This document shows positions 10,473-21,639 of a DNA stretch of 64,000 nucleotides, piece by piece. A model generated the notes under the pieces. That model was not told where the DNA came from and ran no database searches. It was given only the letters and a program-made list of their open reading frames with translations. Position 1 is the stretch's first letter; each line of letters opens with the position of its first letter. The DNA is from Brasenia schreberi (Eukaryota; Streptophyta; Magnoliopsida; Nymphaeales; Cabombaceae): the NCBI GenBank assembly GCA_036023115.1, contig JAYKKT010000059.1:8710001-8774000 (forward strand), given 5' to 3'. Position numbers and translations under genes: made by a program.

Positions 10473-12510
10473 CTCAAGTATGATGAATATGATGTCGCCA
10501 AGCTTTGCCCTTATGCACATTACACGTTTTGCCAAAAGTTAACAAGAAAATTGAGGAAAAGAAATACAATAGTCTCAAGAATCAGACATCAAATAATGAT
10601 GATACCAAGAATATCACATACAACACCAAGGAGGGTTGAAGCCACCAATAAGAATCAAAATGATCAAGGCTGCTTTCTAAACTAAAGAAGAACTCGGTAG
10701 CTTTTCTGTAAAAATGTAATCTATGTTATGCTTTTAGTAAGCATGCTGCAACGTGAAAAAAAGTAAACGGTAGTATTTGCAAGGCTTCATAAGACAAACT
10801 TAGATGGTGAACAACACGTGGGTGTTCCACATTTTGGTTGGAAGAGACAGAACGAAGGGCCATCAAGTTATTTCTTAAAAGAAAAAGGAAGGCCAACAAA
10901 GAGATACCAACAATTGGTTTCATATAATGTTTATAGAAGAAAACAAAAGCTTTGAAAAGCCAACTATTAAAAAATTCATAAAACACATATCTAGAAACCA
11001 ATGTCTTGATGCTTATTGACTATTTCCAGCCATGCAAAACTTATTTCAAGATAGTTTGGACATTTATTCCCAAGCAAAAGGCTCTAAATTTGTGTTATGC
11101 TAGACAAGAGAAAACCAAATCAATTGAAAGAAATAGGAAGAGACAGACAGAGATAAAGTTTCATGCAACCAAAACAAGAGAAAACCAACTATAATCAAAG
11201 TCTGTGTTATGTTAGACAAAGGTTTCACCGGGAAGTTCAGAGAATACAAAAATCAAAACCAACTATAATCAAAGATCATTAAATTGCAGAAGAAATCAAC
11301 TATGAATGGAAAAAATCTTTCTACTACCGATTATAATGTTAAGACTTCATGCATTTCTTAACTGATAAACAACCAAAAATGTCTGATTTCTTTGCTCTTA
11401 GCAAATTACAAAGATGGAAAACAAAAATATGACTCAATTTTATGGACAAAAATTCTTCAGCTTGTGCAAAACTAACTCCCACAATTGTTGAACTCACAAG
11501 AATCCTTGAGAAGGAAAATTGTTCAATTAGCAACTATGACATTGTATAAAGCTAATCTTAGTTTATAAGAATTAACAAGTTTGAATAATTTAAACTTACA
11601 ACTTTCTTCATGGTTGTTAGAGAAGGCTAGCAGGAGCAACAAAAATAAGTTAATGGCCTCCACTTCACGAGGGATGGAGGCATGCAACACCCGCATTCAA
11701 AATGTGCTACCAACTGCCACCACAATGGAGAACTCATATAGATTGAGTGAAACCAAACAGAACCAAGAGTCTCTTCAAGTCCAATGAATTTGAATTTGTT
11801 GAACCAACAACGTAAAGAGCAACTCTAATTGTAAGAACTAGTAGGCCAGTTTTGCAATAGCTACCCTAGCGTGTGACTCTTGCCAATAAACCTTTGCATA
11901 ACTTGTCTGATAGTTTAAAGGAAGCCAAACAGTATGCATCTATTTCCACGCCATTTAAGGCTTGCTCATTTTGTCCCAAATGTAAAACTATTTTAATACT
12001 GCAGAGGAAACATAATATCAGAGAGAAATGATTTAGCAAGAATGCAGATTCACTTGCCTTAAGCGCACCAAATGAATGTCCCAGCAGCTTCTTGTGATAA
12101 TTGTGGATATCTTACAAAATGAGCTTTTGAAATAAGCTTATTTCACATGGTGAATGCCAAAAAAATTGTTTTTGTAACATTATGAGGATTGCAGGAGCCA
12201 CTCAAGTTGCAGAGGAAGGTAGAGAGAGAATCTATGAGAGACAAGGCGGCGGAAAAAGAGAGAGAAAGGGAGAGAGAGCTTAACTGCGATGAACGACAGC
12301 GGAGGTGGCGGAGATCGCAGACATAGAGGCAACACGGGAGGCTGGAGAGACAGGCAAGACTGGAGAAATTGCAGAATTTAACCTATTTGGTTTGGGTCGA
12401 CCTAATCCAATATCATATTGTATGCTAACAGCGCCCTGGAGGGACGCCCGCTATAGTGGTTTCTATCCTGCTATAACGCTATAGCGTGCTCTAGTGGCAG
12501 TTATAGCGCG
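10473..12510. other. Interior of the hAT element; no gene recognised
   Basis: Short frames occur on both strands, but none shows an hAT dimerisation domain, BED zinc finger or other known fold. The DNA is AT-rich, with a GC-richer, purine-rich patch at 12190-12360 ending near the right subterminal repeats. Confidence 0.5.
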
Positions 12511-12599
12511 CTATTGATAACATAGAAAGAGAAGAAACCAACAGTCATCGAGAGTCAGTTGCCTTGAGTGGGGTGAAGCAGGATCGATTGCTGGGAGTA

Positions 12600-12976
12600 A
12601 CTCATTTTTGTTTATGTTCACAACGAGAGTTGGAGTATGTACTCTCAGAAGAAGCGGCTTATATGTTTATCACCCAGTTTTTGATAAGTTGAGTTACAAG
12701 TATCCCACTCCCAACTTGAGGGGGGTATTAGAAGACATCGTTAGTTCGGAGTAATCAGGTTACTTAAGTGCATGCATGTAATTTGTTTTCTTATTAGGGG
12801 CACTTTTGTCTTTTTAGATATAAAATCCATTATATAAGGACTTAGTTTGATTGTAATAGGTGAGGTGAGGGTTTATGAAATAGAAAAGAGAGATGGAGGG
12901 CTAGCCCTCCGTTCTCCATTGTTCTCCCCTCCTTTCCTCTTCTCTCTCTCAACATCGTGTGTTGTTATTCTCAACA
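12600..12976 (+). mobile_element. 3' terminus of a Copia element with one LTR
   Basis: The stretch 12680-12725 reads like the last codons of a Copia pol (DKLSYKYPTPNLRG) ending in cccaacttgagggggg, the usual polypurine tract. The LTR starts at 12726 (tattagaagacatcg, a decayed TGTTAGAAGA) and ends at ttattctcaaca (12976). It contains tataaa (12821) and a T-rich U5. No 5' part is seen; the hAT element lies immediately to the left. Confidence 0.65.
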
Positions 12977-14194
12977 ATGTCAACATGTGTTTGGCTAAAG
13001 CATTTCTTGCTTGTGAACCATCAAATGCTTCCTTCATGTCTTGCATTCTCGTTTATCCATAACAACCAAATGAACCAAGAAAGGATCCTCGACTTAGACT
13101 TATTGTGTTGATATTTGTACAGAAAGCAATCCCATGTCAAAGCAGGAGATAGAAGAATGACTCCGGCAAATAGATGGGAACAAAAGATTAGCTTTGTTGT
13201 TCGCGTGCAATCAAAAGATATTTAAATAGAAATCTGTCTTTTGCATCAGCAGCTGTAGCCTTGTGTGGACTCTGAAGGCTATGCCTTTCTTTCCCTTTTT
13301 ATTTCTCTTATCCTTTTTGCTTTCTTCAAAATGTCATGCGCAACAGGTATATCACTGAAGGCACTATTAGGTTCCGTCAGATGATTCCACCTCTGTGGTT
13401 TTAGTATTCTATTTGTTTTCTATGTGTGAATGAGATGGTGAGGAAGTAAACTTGCATTGCCAAAAAGAAGTTGCTCTGAAAGGTAAATTTATCATGTCTT
13501 AATGTGCTACTGATATTTTATGCTTTGGCTTTTGAATGGCATTCTATGTTGTTTTATCTATTTTACTAGATTGCTTGCAACTTGATCCACTTCCTTGATT
13601 TCTGTCTGTTTTTTCGTATCCCTGGAACTACATCCTACTTTAAATCCAGAACCTCTAGTGTTCACATTTAACATTTTGTTTATAACTTCCTAGGGATGGC
13701 TGGATCTTGCCAGTGCACGACATTCCATGGGGACCTCTCGGATGACTAGTGCAGTTGTAATGGCTCACTAAATTATCTCCACCACCTTCACTGCTACAAT
13801 GCAAATAGGAGAGGACAAATGAACGCTTTCATATTATCTTTTAGTAGGTGGAACTTGTTTTCTTTTGCATCTGGTATCGTTTGTTGCTTTTATGCTGTAA
13901 TTTGCAGTCTTATTGGAATGAAACGAAGATCATTCATGATACTAAGTTCCCATAGGCAATCATAATATAGAATTCACGTTTCAGTAAAGACTTTTATGTG
14001 CTTTCCTTTAATCTGTTTGTTTTCACAATCCACTGTTCTGAGTATCAGAAACAATTCTGGATCCTTGCCAATTCTCTAGCGTACCTATGTTGATGACTTA
14101 GAAACTCCACATTTGGGGACTAGGATTCCCGTATATAGTTGGCTTTTGTTTTTCTTCCTTTCATCCAACCTATTTGGAAATTGTGATATGCCAG
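12977..14194. other. No complete gene; possible decayed upstream CDPK exon near 13455-13482
   Basis: At 13455-13482 one frame gives IAKKKLL, a stop, then K, directly before gtaaat. This loosely resembles the LKKMALK end of the exon that normally precedes the first EF-hand exon of plant CDPKs. No kinase domain is found anywhere upstream. Confidence 0.3.
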
Positions 14195-15243
14195 GTTATA
14201 GCTGAAAGTCTTTCTGAAGAAGAAATAGGTGGACTAAAAGAAATGTTCCATATGATAGATACTGATAATAGCGGCACCGTCACTTTTGATGAGTTAAAGG
14301 CGGGTCCCAAAAAAGTTGGTTCTGAACTAATGGAATCTGAGATTAGGTCCCTGATGGATGCGGGGAGGAAAATTCTAAATGACATCATTACAGCTACGCC
14401 TTTGTCAACAACTCATATTAACTGTCATTTGGTGCATGGCAGGCTGATATTGATAATAACAGTAGCATCGATTATGGAGAATTCCTTGCCCCTACTGTTC
14501 ATTTGAATAAGATGAAGAAAGAAGAGACCTTATTCTCAGCTTTTTCATTCATTGACAAGGATGGAAGTGGTTACATTACTATTGACGAACTTCAACATGC
14601 ATGTGCTCAATTTGGTTCGACTGATGTTCAACTTGATGAAATGAACAAGGAAATCTACATATCCACCTTTGTTTCTTATTCCTACTACTGCTTGATTACC
14701 TGCCAATCAGCCATTCTGTCCCTTTTAGTAATGCATATTGTTTGAACGTTCAGATGCTTGTTGGCCCTTCTTTCTCCTGGGCCCTAGAGCTCTAATGTAC
14801 ATCTCTTCATATTTGCGATTCTCATTTGTCGATTTTGCGTAGATTAATGCAACCCATTTTGCAGGATCTGCTTGGGAAGAGTTTTCAAAGCCATCTAACT
14901 TGATAATGAATGTGAATCTCATGAATTATGTAAATCTAAGACGTTGAAATTCATTCTTTTCAGAACTTCTTTCTTCTGATAACAATACCTTTTAGAACAT
15001 TCAGTTGAACGTTTCTTTGGTTCTTGTAGATACGACAAAGTCATGAATCATGTACCTCCAAATGGTTAGCTCGAAGTTCTTCATTGGCTGTCTGAGTTTT
15101 CTCAATAGTTGACTTCATTCCCCAAATCGTTCATTTTACAGGATGGTCGAATAGATTATGCTGAATTTGCTGCTATGATGAGGAAAGGTACTGGAGGTAT
15201 TGGTAGGAAAACAATGAGGAACAGTTTGTATGTTAGCTTTTGA
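14195..15243 (+). pseudogene. Calcium-dependent protein kinase, C-terminal EF-hand exons only
   Basis: Three exon-like blocks match the calmodulin-like half of plant CDPKs. 14195-14362 gives [18 protein letters not shown] and [13 protein letters not shown] (EF-hand 1). 14443 to about 14658 gives [13 protein letters not shown] and [13 protein letters not shown] (EF-hands 2 and 3). 15142-15243 gives DGRIDYAEFAAMM (half of EF-hand 4) and ends in TGA. Acceptor AGs precede each block. The donor after LMDA reads gggagg where gt is expected, the DxDN end of EF-hand 4's first half is missing, and codons resembling DALKIAD follow the TGA. With no kinase domain it cannot be a working CDPK; a transcribed relic is possible. 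Confidence 0.8.
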
Positions 15244-15639
15244 GATGCGTTGAAGATTGCTGACTAATACTCCAGGCAAGCACAACTTGAGTGTTCTTAC
15301 TAGATGTAGATGTCGAGGCATACCAACGATCTTCTTGAAAAACTATCACGTTCCCTATTTGGTGAGAATTTACTTGCATAATGTAGTAAATGTGTTCAAA
15401 GTGCTCATGATCCTTTAGCTTGTGTCCTTGCCAACAGAAAGCATTTTTGATTCACTTGGTATGATTCAAGCATAAGAGAAACCTACTATGCATTTTCAGG
15501 AAAACTTGGATTCCTTTATACACGGCAAAGATATCCGCTTAATTATTTCAGTTGGATCCTTATGGTTAGAAATAGAAATATGCAAATATTAATTTGAATA
15601 TATAAAGACAATATCTACTGTTTGTAGCAGAAATGAGTG

Positions 15640-16010
15640 ATTTTGTGTTTGTGACAGAAACGAAGATGTTTGGATGGATGAGTATGCATAATGAGGTTAT
15701 TAGAAACAAATTGGGAGTGGGACCAATAGAGGATAAAACGAGAGAATATTGGTTAAGATGGTTTGGACATATAGAAAGAAGATCCTTGTAAGAAGGTATG
15801 AAAAACTAGATTTTGAAAGTATTAAAAGAGGTAGAGGTCGACCACAAAAGTGTTCGAAAGAAATAATAAAAAATGATCTATCTTACGTTGAATTAACTGC
15901 TAACATGGCACATGATAGGGCTATGTGGAAACAAAGAATTCATGTAGCCGACACCGTCTAGTATGGGAAAAGGCTGAGTTGTTGTTATGGGAAAAGGCTG
16001 AGTTGTTGTT
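15640..16010 (+). mobile_element. RTE-clade LINE, 3' end fragment
   Basis: It contains the 3' coding end typical of plant RTE elements ([23 protein letters not shown], [18 protein letters not shown]) and the terminal catgtagccgacaccgtcta. The tail tatgggaaaaggctgagttg is present twice in tandem (15961-15984 and 15985-16009), followed by GTT repeats. The element is strongly 5' truncated. Confidence 0.8.
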
Positions 16011-16749
16011 TCCTTTTCATCGAGGACGGCTATCTATCTTAGAATTGAGCTGGTCCTGGTAGACATAATTCAGTCTTTTTGCGGTGCATGTCCCTCCCTT
16101 TTTAGTCATTTCCAATTTCATCCTCCTTTTTGGCTAAACTCAAGGAAGTGTCCCTGCCTTCTCCGTAGCGTTTCAAAGAGAGTCCAAACAGTTAACATTC
16201 AAGAAAAATCTCAATAGTTATGCTGCTATCATCAACGAGAAAAAACAAACGGTATATCTAATACATTTGCTGACTTTGATATTAAACACTGTTTAATCCA
16301 TTTGTAAAAGAACTTATATGTTCAAACCGTAAAGATGGAACCTATGCCCTTGATTTTCAGGGTCTGCTTTTACAAACCTTGACTTTAAAGCATATTAATT
16401 GCTTTATAAGATCTGAACATCAATGACTGGTTCTATATCAATTTCTTCAAACAATAAGGGGTGGCTAAACTGACTATCTATTGTGCTTTAAGAGAAGATT
16501 TGCATCCTTACTAATATCAATCCCTCTACTTGTAAAAATAGGCTAGCTATTTGTTTAGGTAATTTATGTTTTGAGGTATGTAATTTGCTCATTTTCCCTC
16601 TTGAAGAAGGTGAATGGCTTTGGTAGAAGTCCAAATCATTTGACCTGTGTTTCTTAAACTAAGCGGCCAGCCAACCAATCGATCTTCTAGTTGGTTGGCT
16701 GGGCTCTTGAATAAGGTGTACAACATGGGGAGTCTTACCCCCCCAGCCT

Positions 16750-16860
16750 CCCTTTCTCACCTGGCTAGTGGTACGTCTCACAAGTTAAAGGTCATGAGTT
16801 AGATACATCGGGCATGCATCCAGTTTTGTTTCGCCCCGTTGTACCAAAAGAAAAGGAATC
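16750..16860 (+). mobile_element. Probable tRNA-derived SINE
   Basis: The tRNA-like internal promoter elements are tggctagtggtacgtc (A box) and aaggtcatgagttagatac (decayed B box), about 30 bp apart. They are followed by a T-rich body and an A-rich end (gtaccaaaagaaaagg). A related copy with the same box spacing lies at 17345-17425. Confidence 0.45.
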
Positions 16861-17344
16861 AATGTACCTTTTCTCTTTCATCCCATTTACTTTCATTATA
16901 AGTGTTAAGGTAGATAACATAGATTAATTAGGTTAGCTTAGTGATAAGAGAAATAATTAAAGTTTAAAAAAATTGAAGGTTAGAAAAGAAAATTTGTGGG
17001 TATCCGGCATATCTTGCAACCAGCACTTGTCGCCATCCACGACCAAGCGAGGCTAAATTTTTATCTGGTCTCATAGGTTTCTTCTAATCTCGCTTTGTTT
17101 TCCTTAATATGACTGAAGAACGGCTTGGACGATCGTTAACATTGTCCATAAAGGCTTGACAGCTCAAAAAAAATTCAGATTTGGCTTGTTAGCTTATTCG
17201 AGCCGAGCCCAACATAGGAAGAGTAATCTTCTATGGCTTTCCCAACAATGAAAAGTTGATCATTTAGTTACATTATAACCACCCAATTGTTTTGTTAACA
17301 TGGTTTATTTGCTTACATGTATATAGAAACTATAAGCAGCACGA

Positions 17345-17425
17345 AGAGCAATAGCTCACCTGGCGAGGGGTCGACAAACAAGTTGAAGGTCACGACTCCC
17401 AAAAGTAAAAAGAAAACTATGAGCT
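17345..17425 (+). mobile_element. Second copy of the same putative SINE
   Basis: tagctcacctggcgagggg (A box) and gaaggtcacgactccc (B box) align with 16760-16815, and an A-rich tail (aaaagtaaaaagaaaact) follows. The flanking DNA at 17190-17560 is rich in gagccgag-like motifs, as in hAT or other degenerate element ends. Confidence 0.4.
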
Positions 17426-19240
17426 CTCAACTACATGATCTAGACGAGCCGAATCAAACTAAATGTCACTGTTCATCTCAGTTCGTAAAGCTTAATAAGC
17501 CAGTTGATGTTGCCTGATTCAGATCATGGGCCGAACATGAATGATCAAACTGAACCGAGCCAAACAATGAGCAGCTCAATTCATTTGCCAAAGCCTACTC
17601 AAGATGTCCTCAGCATGACATATTAACATTATTAGAAAAGTAATTTGGTATAGTAACGAATAGTTAATTTCTTCTCACTCAATAGAAAAGTCAGTGGTGG
17701 GAATTTCGTGGTTCACTTCTCATTCATTCGAGTCAATGACAGTCAATCGATACACAACCCGATTTTCTCATGTTGCTTTGGGTGGACACCAACACAAATC
17801 TCTCGGATCGTGTACATGTCCATTTTTTTGCGTTGGGTATTCCTAGCAGTTCCGTGTTTCAATTTCTGTTCATGATGTCTCATTCGCATTAAATGAACCC
17901 ATGCAAGACCCAAACTTGTTTTCGTGTTATTTTGGCGGGAAAAGAACACAGGTTGCATTCTTCTCGCGTTCTTCTGTCGAGTCTCATATTGTGCTAATGC
18001 CCGTTGTCATCAGTATTGAACACAACCGGCCTAACTCCGAATTGAATCTGTCCAAGGTGAAATTTTGTGTTTTTGCCAGCAGTTATGTTTCGGGTTTTAC
18101 ACATGGTCTGTCGTAAAATGAAGGTCAATTTGGTTTACAACCAGATTTCTTAGAACTGAGCGAACATGACACGAAACACAAAGAAGGGATCAGGTTTCAC
18201 CTTCCATGCACTACTACTTCTCTCACTTGGCCTATGACCTTTATGTGGATCAAGTGTGCATACCTATAAAAGACTCATACCAAAGGCCGAAGGCCAACGT
18301 GTGATCGGTGTCCAGTGAATACCGGCATAGACCAGCTTTCACTAAGGTTCGTAACAACATCAGCAGAAACAAGAACGTAAGTTCGCAGGAAAGAGAGCTT
18401 GCATTAAAGTAAACAGAGTACTTGAATGCACACTTGATCGTATGGAAAGAATAATGCCCATAGTCGACTTATGGTAAGAACCCTCAAAGAGGGATGGTTG
18501 AAAGGCTTCCAAAAATGATCGAGCCATGAGGACCTATAAACTTAAGTAGATGACGAGAAGGCTAGATGGTCTCGATGGCGTTGTTCAGTGGCAGATCTAG
18601 AAACTCTTTTGGGTTGAAGGTTTTCAGGTGGGGTAAACTATGTATTATATGTATTATAGCCCATCACTTTAAATTGATTTTCCAAATATCAGGTGTATGC
18701 GAACGCCCACCTCGATTCAATGTAGATCAGCCACTGGCGTTGTTACATCAGTTGTTGTGTTCAGCGTTATCCTCATGTTTATCCGCAGGATACACTTCAT
18801 CAAACAAAGCAGGGTGAATAATAAGAATCACATACATATGCACAGTGCAAACACATGGCATCCCAAACTTCGTCTGCATTCTAGCATAAAGTAAATTGCT
18901 TCACAACCCTATGCCCATGTAGCTAGAAATTTGTACACCCATATTGAAGAAATTTGTGGAAACCATGTCTAATACCCAAAAGCTGGTTCTTTCATATTTA
19001 CAGGTTATGAAAGAGAAAAACAAAAGCAAATTAACAAAGGTCAGGGAAGATTGATAGAAGATCACCATAACCCACAACGTAGATCATCTCAATTGCAAAC
19101 AGCAAATGCAAAAGTTAAAGTCCAAAACCACTGGCATTCTACAATGGAAATAGAATCATTGTTTCCCCAGATATAAAAAATAAGCAATATTCGGCAATTC
19201 CGTACAGCGAATTCATTCTTTTCCTGCTCGGAATCGGAAT
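17426..19240. other. No gene recognised
   Basis: There are only short frames. One at 18697-18894 encodes a hydrophobic run (VVTSVVVFSVILMFI), but it lacks a start context, homologous flanks or exon partners that I can identify. Confidence 0.4.
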
Positions 19241-19259
19241 TACTCCTTGGATTCTCCGG

Positions 19260-19620
19260 CTGATCTAGCAATCGAAGCGGGATCGGCCGGAGTTGACGCG
19301 ATCGGAGACGCTAGAGTCGATCTGTAGCGATACGGAGTCATCTCGACCGGCGGCGGCCTCCATCTCTGGAGCCCTAACGAAAGATTCTACTGCTGTTCCA
19401 ATGAAACCGAATATCGATCAAAACCGTTCGCGTCATCAAAGAGTTTCAGGGTTTCGGGCGTTTCCTTCTTCCCTATGTCCGATTCAACGAGGAGAACCGT
19501 GGAAGCAACAACAGTAACATCGGATGAAGCGGCAGCAGCGACAGTAGTATTCACGAAGCGTCCCTCCCGTCGTAGAGGTCGTCTCCATGAACCCTGAGAG
19601 AGAGAGAGAGAGAGAGACAG
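19260..19620 (-). other. GC-rich candidate 5' exon or leader of an unidentified gene
   Basis: This is an island of higher GC than its surroundings, with a (GA)n tract at 19599-19617. Read on the minus strand it has two short frames starting with ATG (near 19587 and 19358). The second begins MEAAAGRDDSVSLQIDSS and stops after 32 codons near the left edge. The composition resembles the start of a plant gene, but no downstream exon or known domain could be linked to it. It could be a duplicated promoter-plus-first-exon fragment. Confidence 0.3.
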
Positions 19621-19825
19621 GTGCCGTCGTCCACGACTTTAAAAGGGAGAAAGTGTTCTGGGACCGGGTAGAACCGGGTTCGTTTGCAGTTTCATAGTTC
19701 CATAAACAAAAAACCGCCGGTTTTCAGTTGACATGGAACCCGTCGATGTCTAACTGCAAGTCTATCATACTAGGCCGATGACTCTATGCTAAAGTGTAAA
19801 TGGAAAATCTTCAAAGCACCCAAAG

Positions 19826-19932
19826 TGTTAGCTGAACGGTAAGATGTTCTAGCATTGTTCTTGGTGGAGAATTCGACTCCTAAAGGATGCATGTGGGTGT
19901 TAGGTTTCGGTCTTTCTTTTTCAAAAAAAAAA
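19826..19932 (+). mobile_element. tRNA-derived SINE
   Basis: ttagctgaacggtaag fits an A box and ggagaattcgactcc fits a B box, about 35 bp apart as in tRNA genes. A T-rich segment and a short poly-A tail (near 19921-19932) follow. No acceptor-stem pairing or mature tRNA fold is evident, which favours a SINE over a functional tRNA gene. Confidence 0.55.
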
Positions 19933-20657
19933 GATCAATTCTTCAAAATCGTATATAAAAATTGTCATGGTAATAACCTGACTTGGTTTTGTGTTGTAAG
20001 TTTAAAAAATTAAGATGGTGAAAATATTAAGAAGAAATATCATAAATAAAATTATTGAAGAAAATAGTAAAAGATTTATCTAATTTTTATTAAGTTAATT
20101 ATTAAAATATGAAGAAGAAATATCATAAATAAAAGTATTGAAAAGAAATAATAAAAGATTACCTAATTTTTATTAAGCTAATTATTAGCTTAACATGTGA
20201 TCGAGTTCCGTGAAAACCAAAAAAATCCATATAAATGATTCCATCTAATATGAGGAAAAGGCTTGATTGTTATTTGTACTCTCATATTGTAAGAAGAACG
20301 ACAGATGACAATGTGGAGAGAGATTAACTTAATGTGTGTGTTTTCCTTTCATTTCTTTGTTCATGATCTTATATTTGTCGAAGAGGGCAGCCTCCATGTG
20401 AGCGTATCGGTCACTTTGTTGTGTTTTTTTCTCTCGTGTTTAGTTTGCATCAAACGCCTCTTCGATCAAGTCTCCCACGCTAACCTCGATGCACCACATC
20501 CACCCACGCTAAAAGTACAGTGATTGTTCTACCATTTGAAGCAAACCTAGAGGCTGATGAGTTAACCATGGTTAATTTGGATCTTAAGTGTAGTGACTCC
20601 TCTCCTACACACACAGTAGCAAGTACTGCCTACTGACACGACCTGCTAAGCATACAA

Positions 20658-21545
20658 TTACTTTTTAGGTACACCCCAAATTATTAAGCGCACAACTCTA
20701 TTCTCATTCCACCTTCATTTACAGACACCGACCTGTCTTTCTCTCTCTCTCCTCCTTTCTCCTTCAACTCTCTCCTTTGCTACTCGGCTTTCAACTCTTG
20801 TTGTATCCAACTCAAGTTTACCACCTACAAAAACCGCCTTCCATCTTGCCCACAATCGTCATGACAAGGTGGCTAAAGACGTATTCGAGGTGTGTCTCCT
20901 CCACAAAGGAGACATGTTTTGAACGAGTTTCTTTTTAAGCATCTACATTTCCTTCCATGCGCCTCTTCTTCAAAGGAGACGTGTAACACGTGTCTTGCAT
21001 GTGGCAGAGATGCATGTGACGTGCATTTTCTATGAGAGAGACACATGCAACTTGCATCTCCCTCCTATCCAACAAATGTACATGACATGTGTCACTCCCA
21101 TGAGAGGCATATTTGGAGTGCATATCTCTCCTATGAGAGAGACATGCTGAGGCTCAAATCGCTTCTCGAAGAGATGTGCACTTCTGAGTTCTCGTTTGAT
21201 CATACAAAAAGAAGGAGAGAGAGAGAGAGAGAGAGAGGACCAATTGATGATAGCGAGGGAAAGGCGAGCACAATGGAAGACGAAAGGCAGGGAAAAGAAA
21301 GAATGGGTTCCAGTAGTACGACATACGATAGAGAGGAGAAAGAGTGAGGCGATAGTCGGGCAACAAGGAAAGGAACGGACTCCAACAATATGACAGAAAG
21401 GTGAGAGAGTGGGAAGAGGCGGGGAGAAGAGAGTAGCACGAGCAGTGGGAGACAGGAGATGAGAAGAGAGAGGATGTATTGTGTAAAGAGAGTAAATTTG
21501 GAAATGAGGTGTGTGCTTAGTAATTTGTGATGTGCCTTTAGTAAC
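20658..21545. mobile_element. Non-autonomous TIR transposon (superfamily undetermined)
   Basis: The arms 20658-20698 and 21506-21545 are imperfect inverted repeats of about 40 bp (left ccaaattattaagcgcaca; right, reversed, acaaattactaagcacaca). gacacgacc outside the left arm recurs inverted just outside the right arm (about 21615-21625), so the element may be longer. The interior holds loosely repeated units containing gagacatgt- and gagagacatg-like words and a (GA)n tract, but no transposase. Confidence 0.5.
21215..21238. repeat. (GA)n microsatellite
   Basis: A pure GA run inside the TIR element. It generates long Leu/Ser and Glu/Arg frames that are artefacts. Confidence 0.9.
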
Positions 21546-21639
21546 TATTTAAACAAACTAACATCCACAACTACACTTCATATACGATTAATCTTAAGTA
21601 GGTAAGTACCTGGTCGTGTCCTTTTGACAGTTTCGTAAC

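Larger units (their letters stand above)
8693..12525. mobile_element. Non-autonomous hAT-like transposon carrying a nested LTR element
   Basis: The ends are a perfect 15-bp inverted repeat: ctatgttatcaatag at 8693-8707 and its reverse complement at 12511-12525. Flanking 8-mers gaagagaa (8685-8692) and aaagagaa (12526-12533) agree at 7 of 8 positions, the 8-bp target duplication expected of hAT elements. Subterminal DNA at both ends is rich in gcggttagcgg and ctatagcg motifs, typical of hAT transposase-binding repeats. No transposase reading frame is visible, so it is non-autonomous. Without the 1.4-kb insertion the element is about 2.4 kb. Related ends lie at 31900-32057 and 32420-32625. Confidence 0.78.

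Noticed and set aside
18697..18894. Plus-strand frame with a transmembrane-like run, considered as a permease exon
   Set aside because: Resemblance to known permeases was only hydrophobic composition; no partner exon found.
19826..19900. Functional tRNA gene
   Set aside because: A and B boxes are present but no acceptor-stem pairing is evident and a poly-A tail follows, so SINE is preferred.
21154..21439. Leu/Ser-rich and Glu/Arg-rich frames
   Set aside because: They arise from the (GA)n tract and purine-rich flank within the TIR element.
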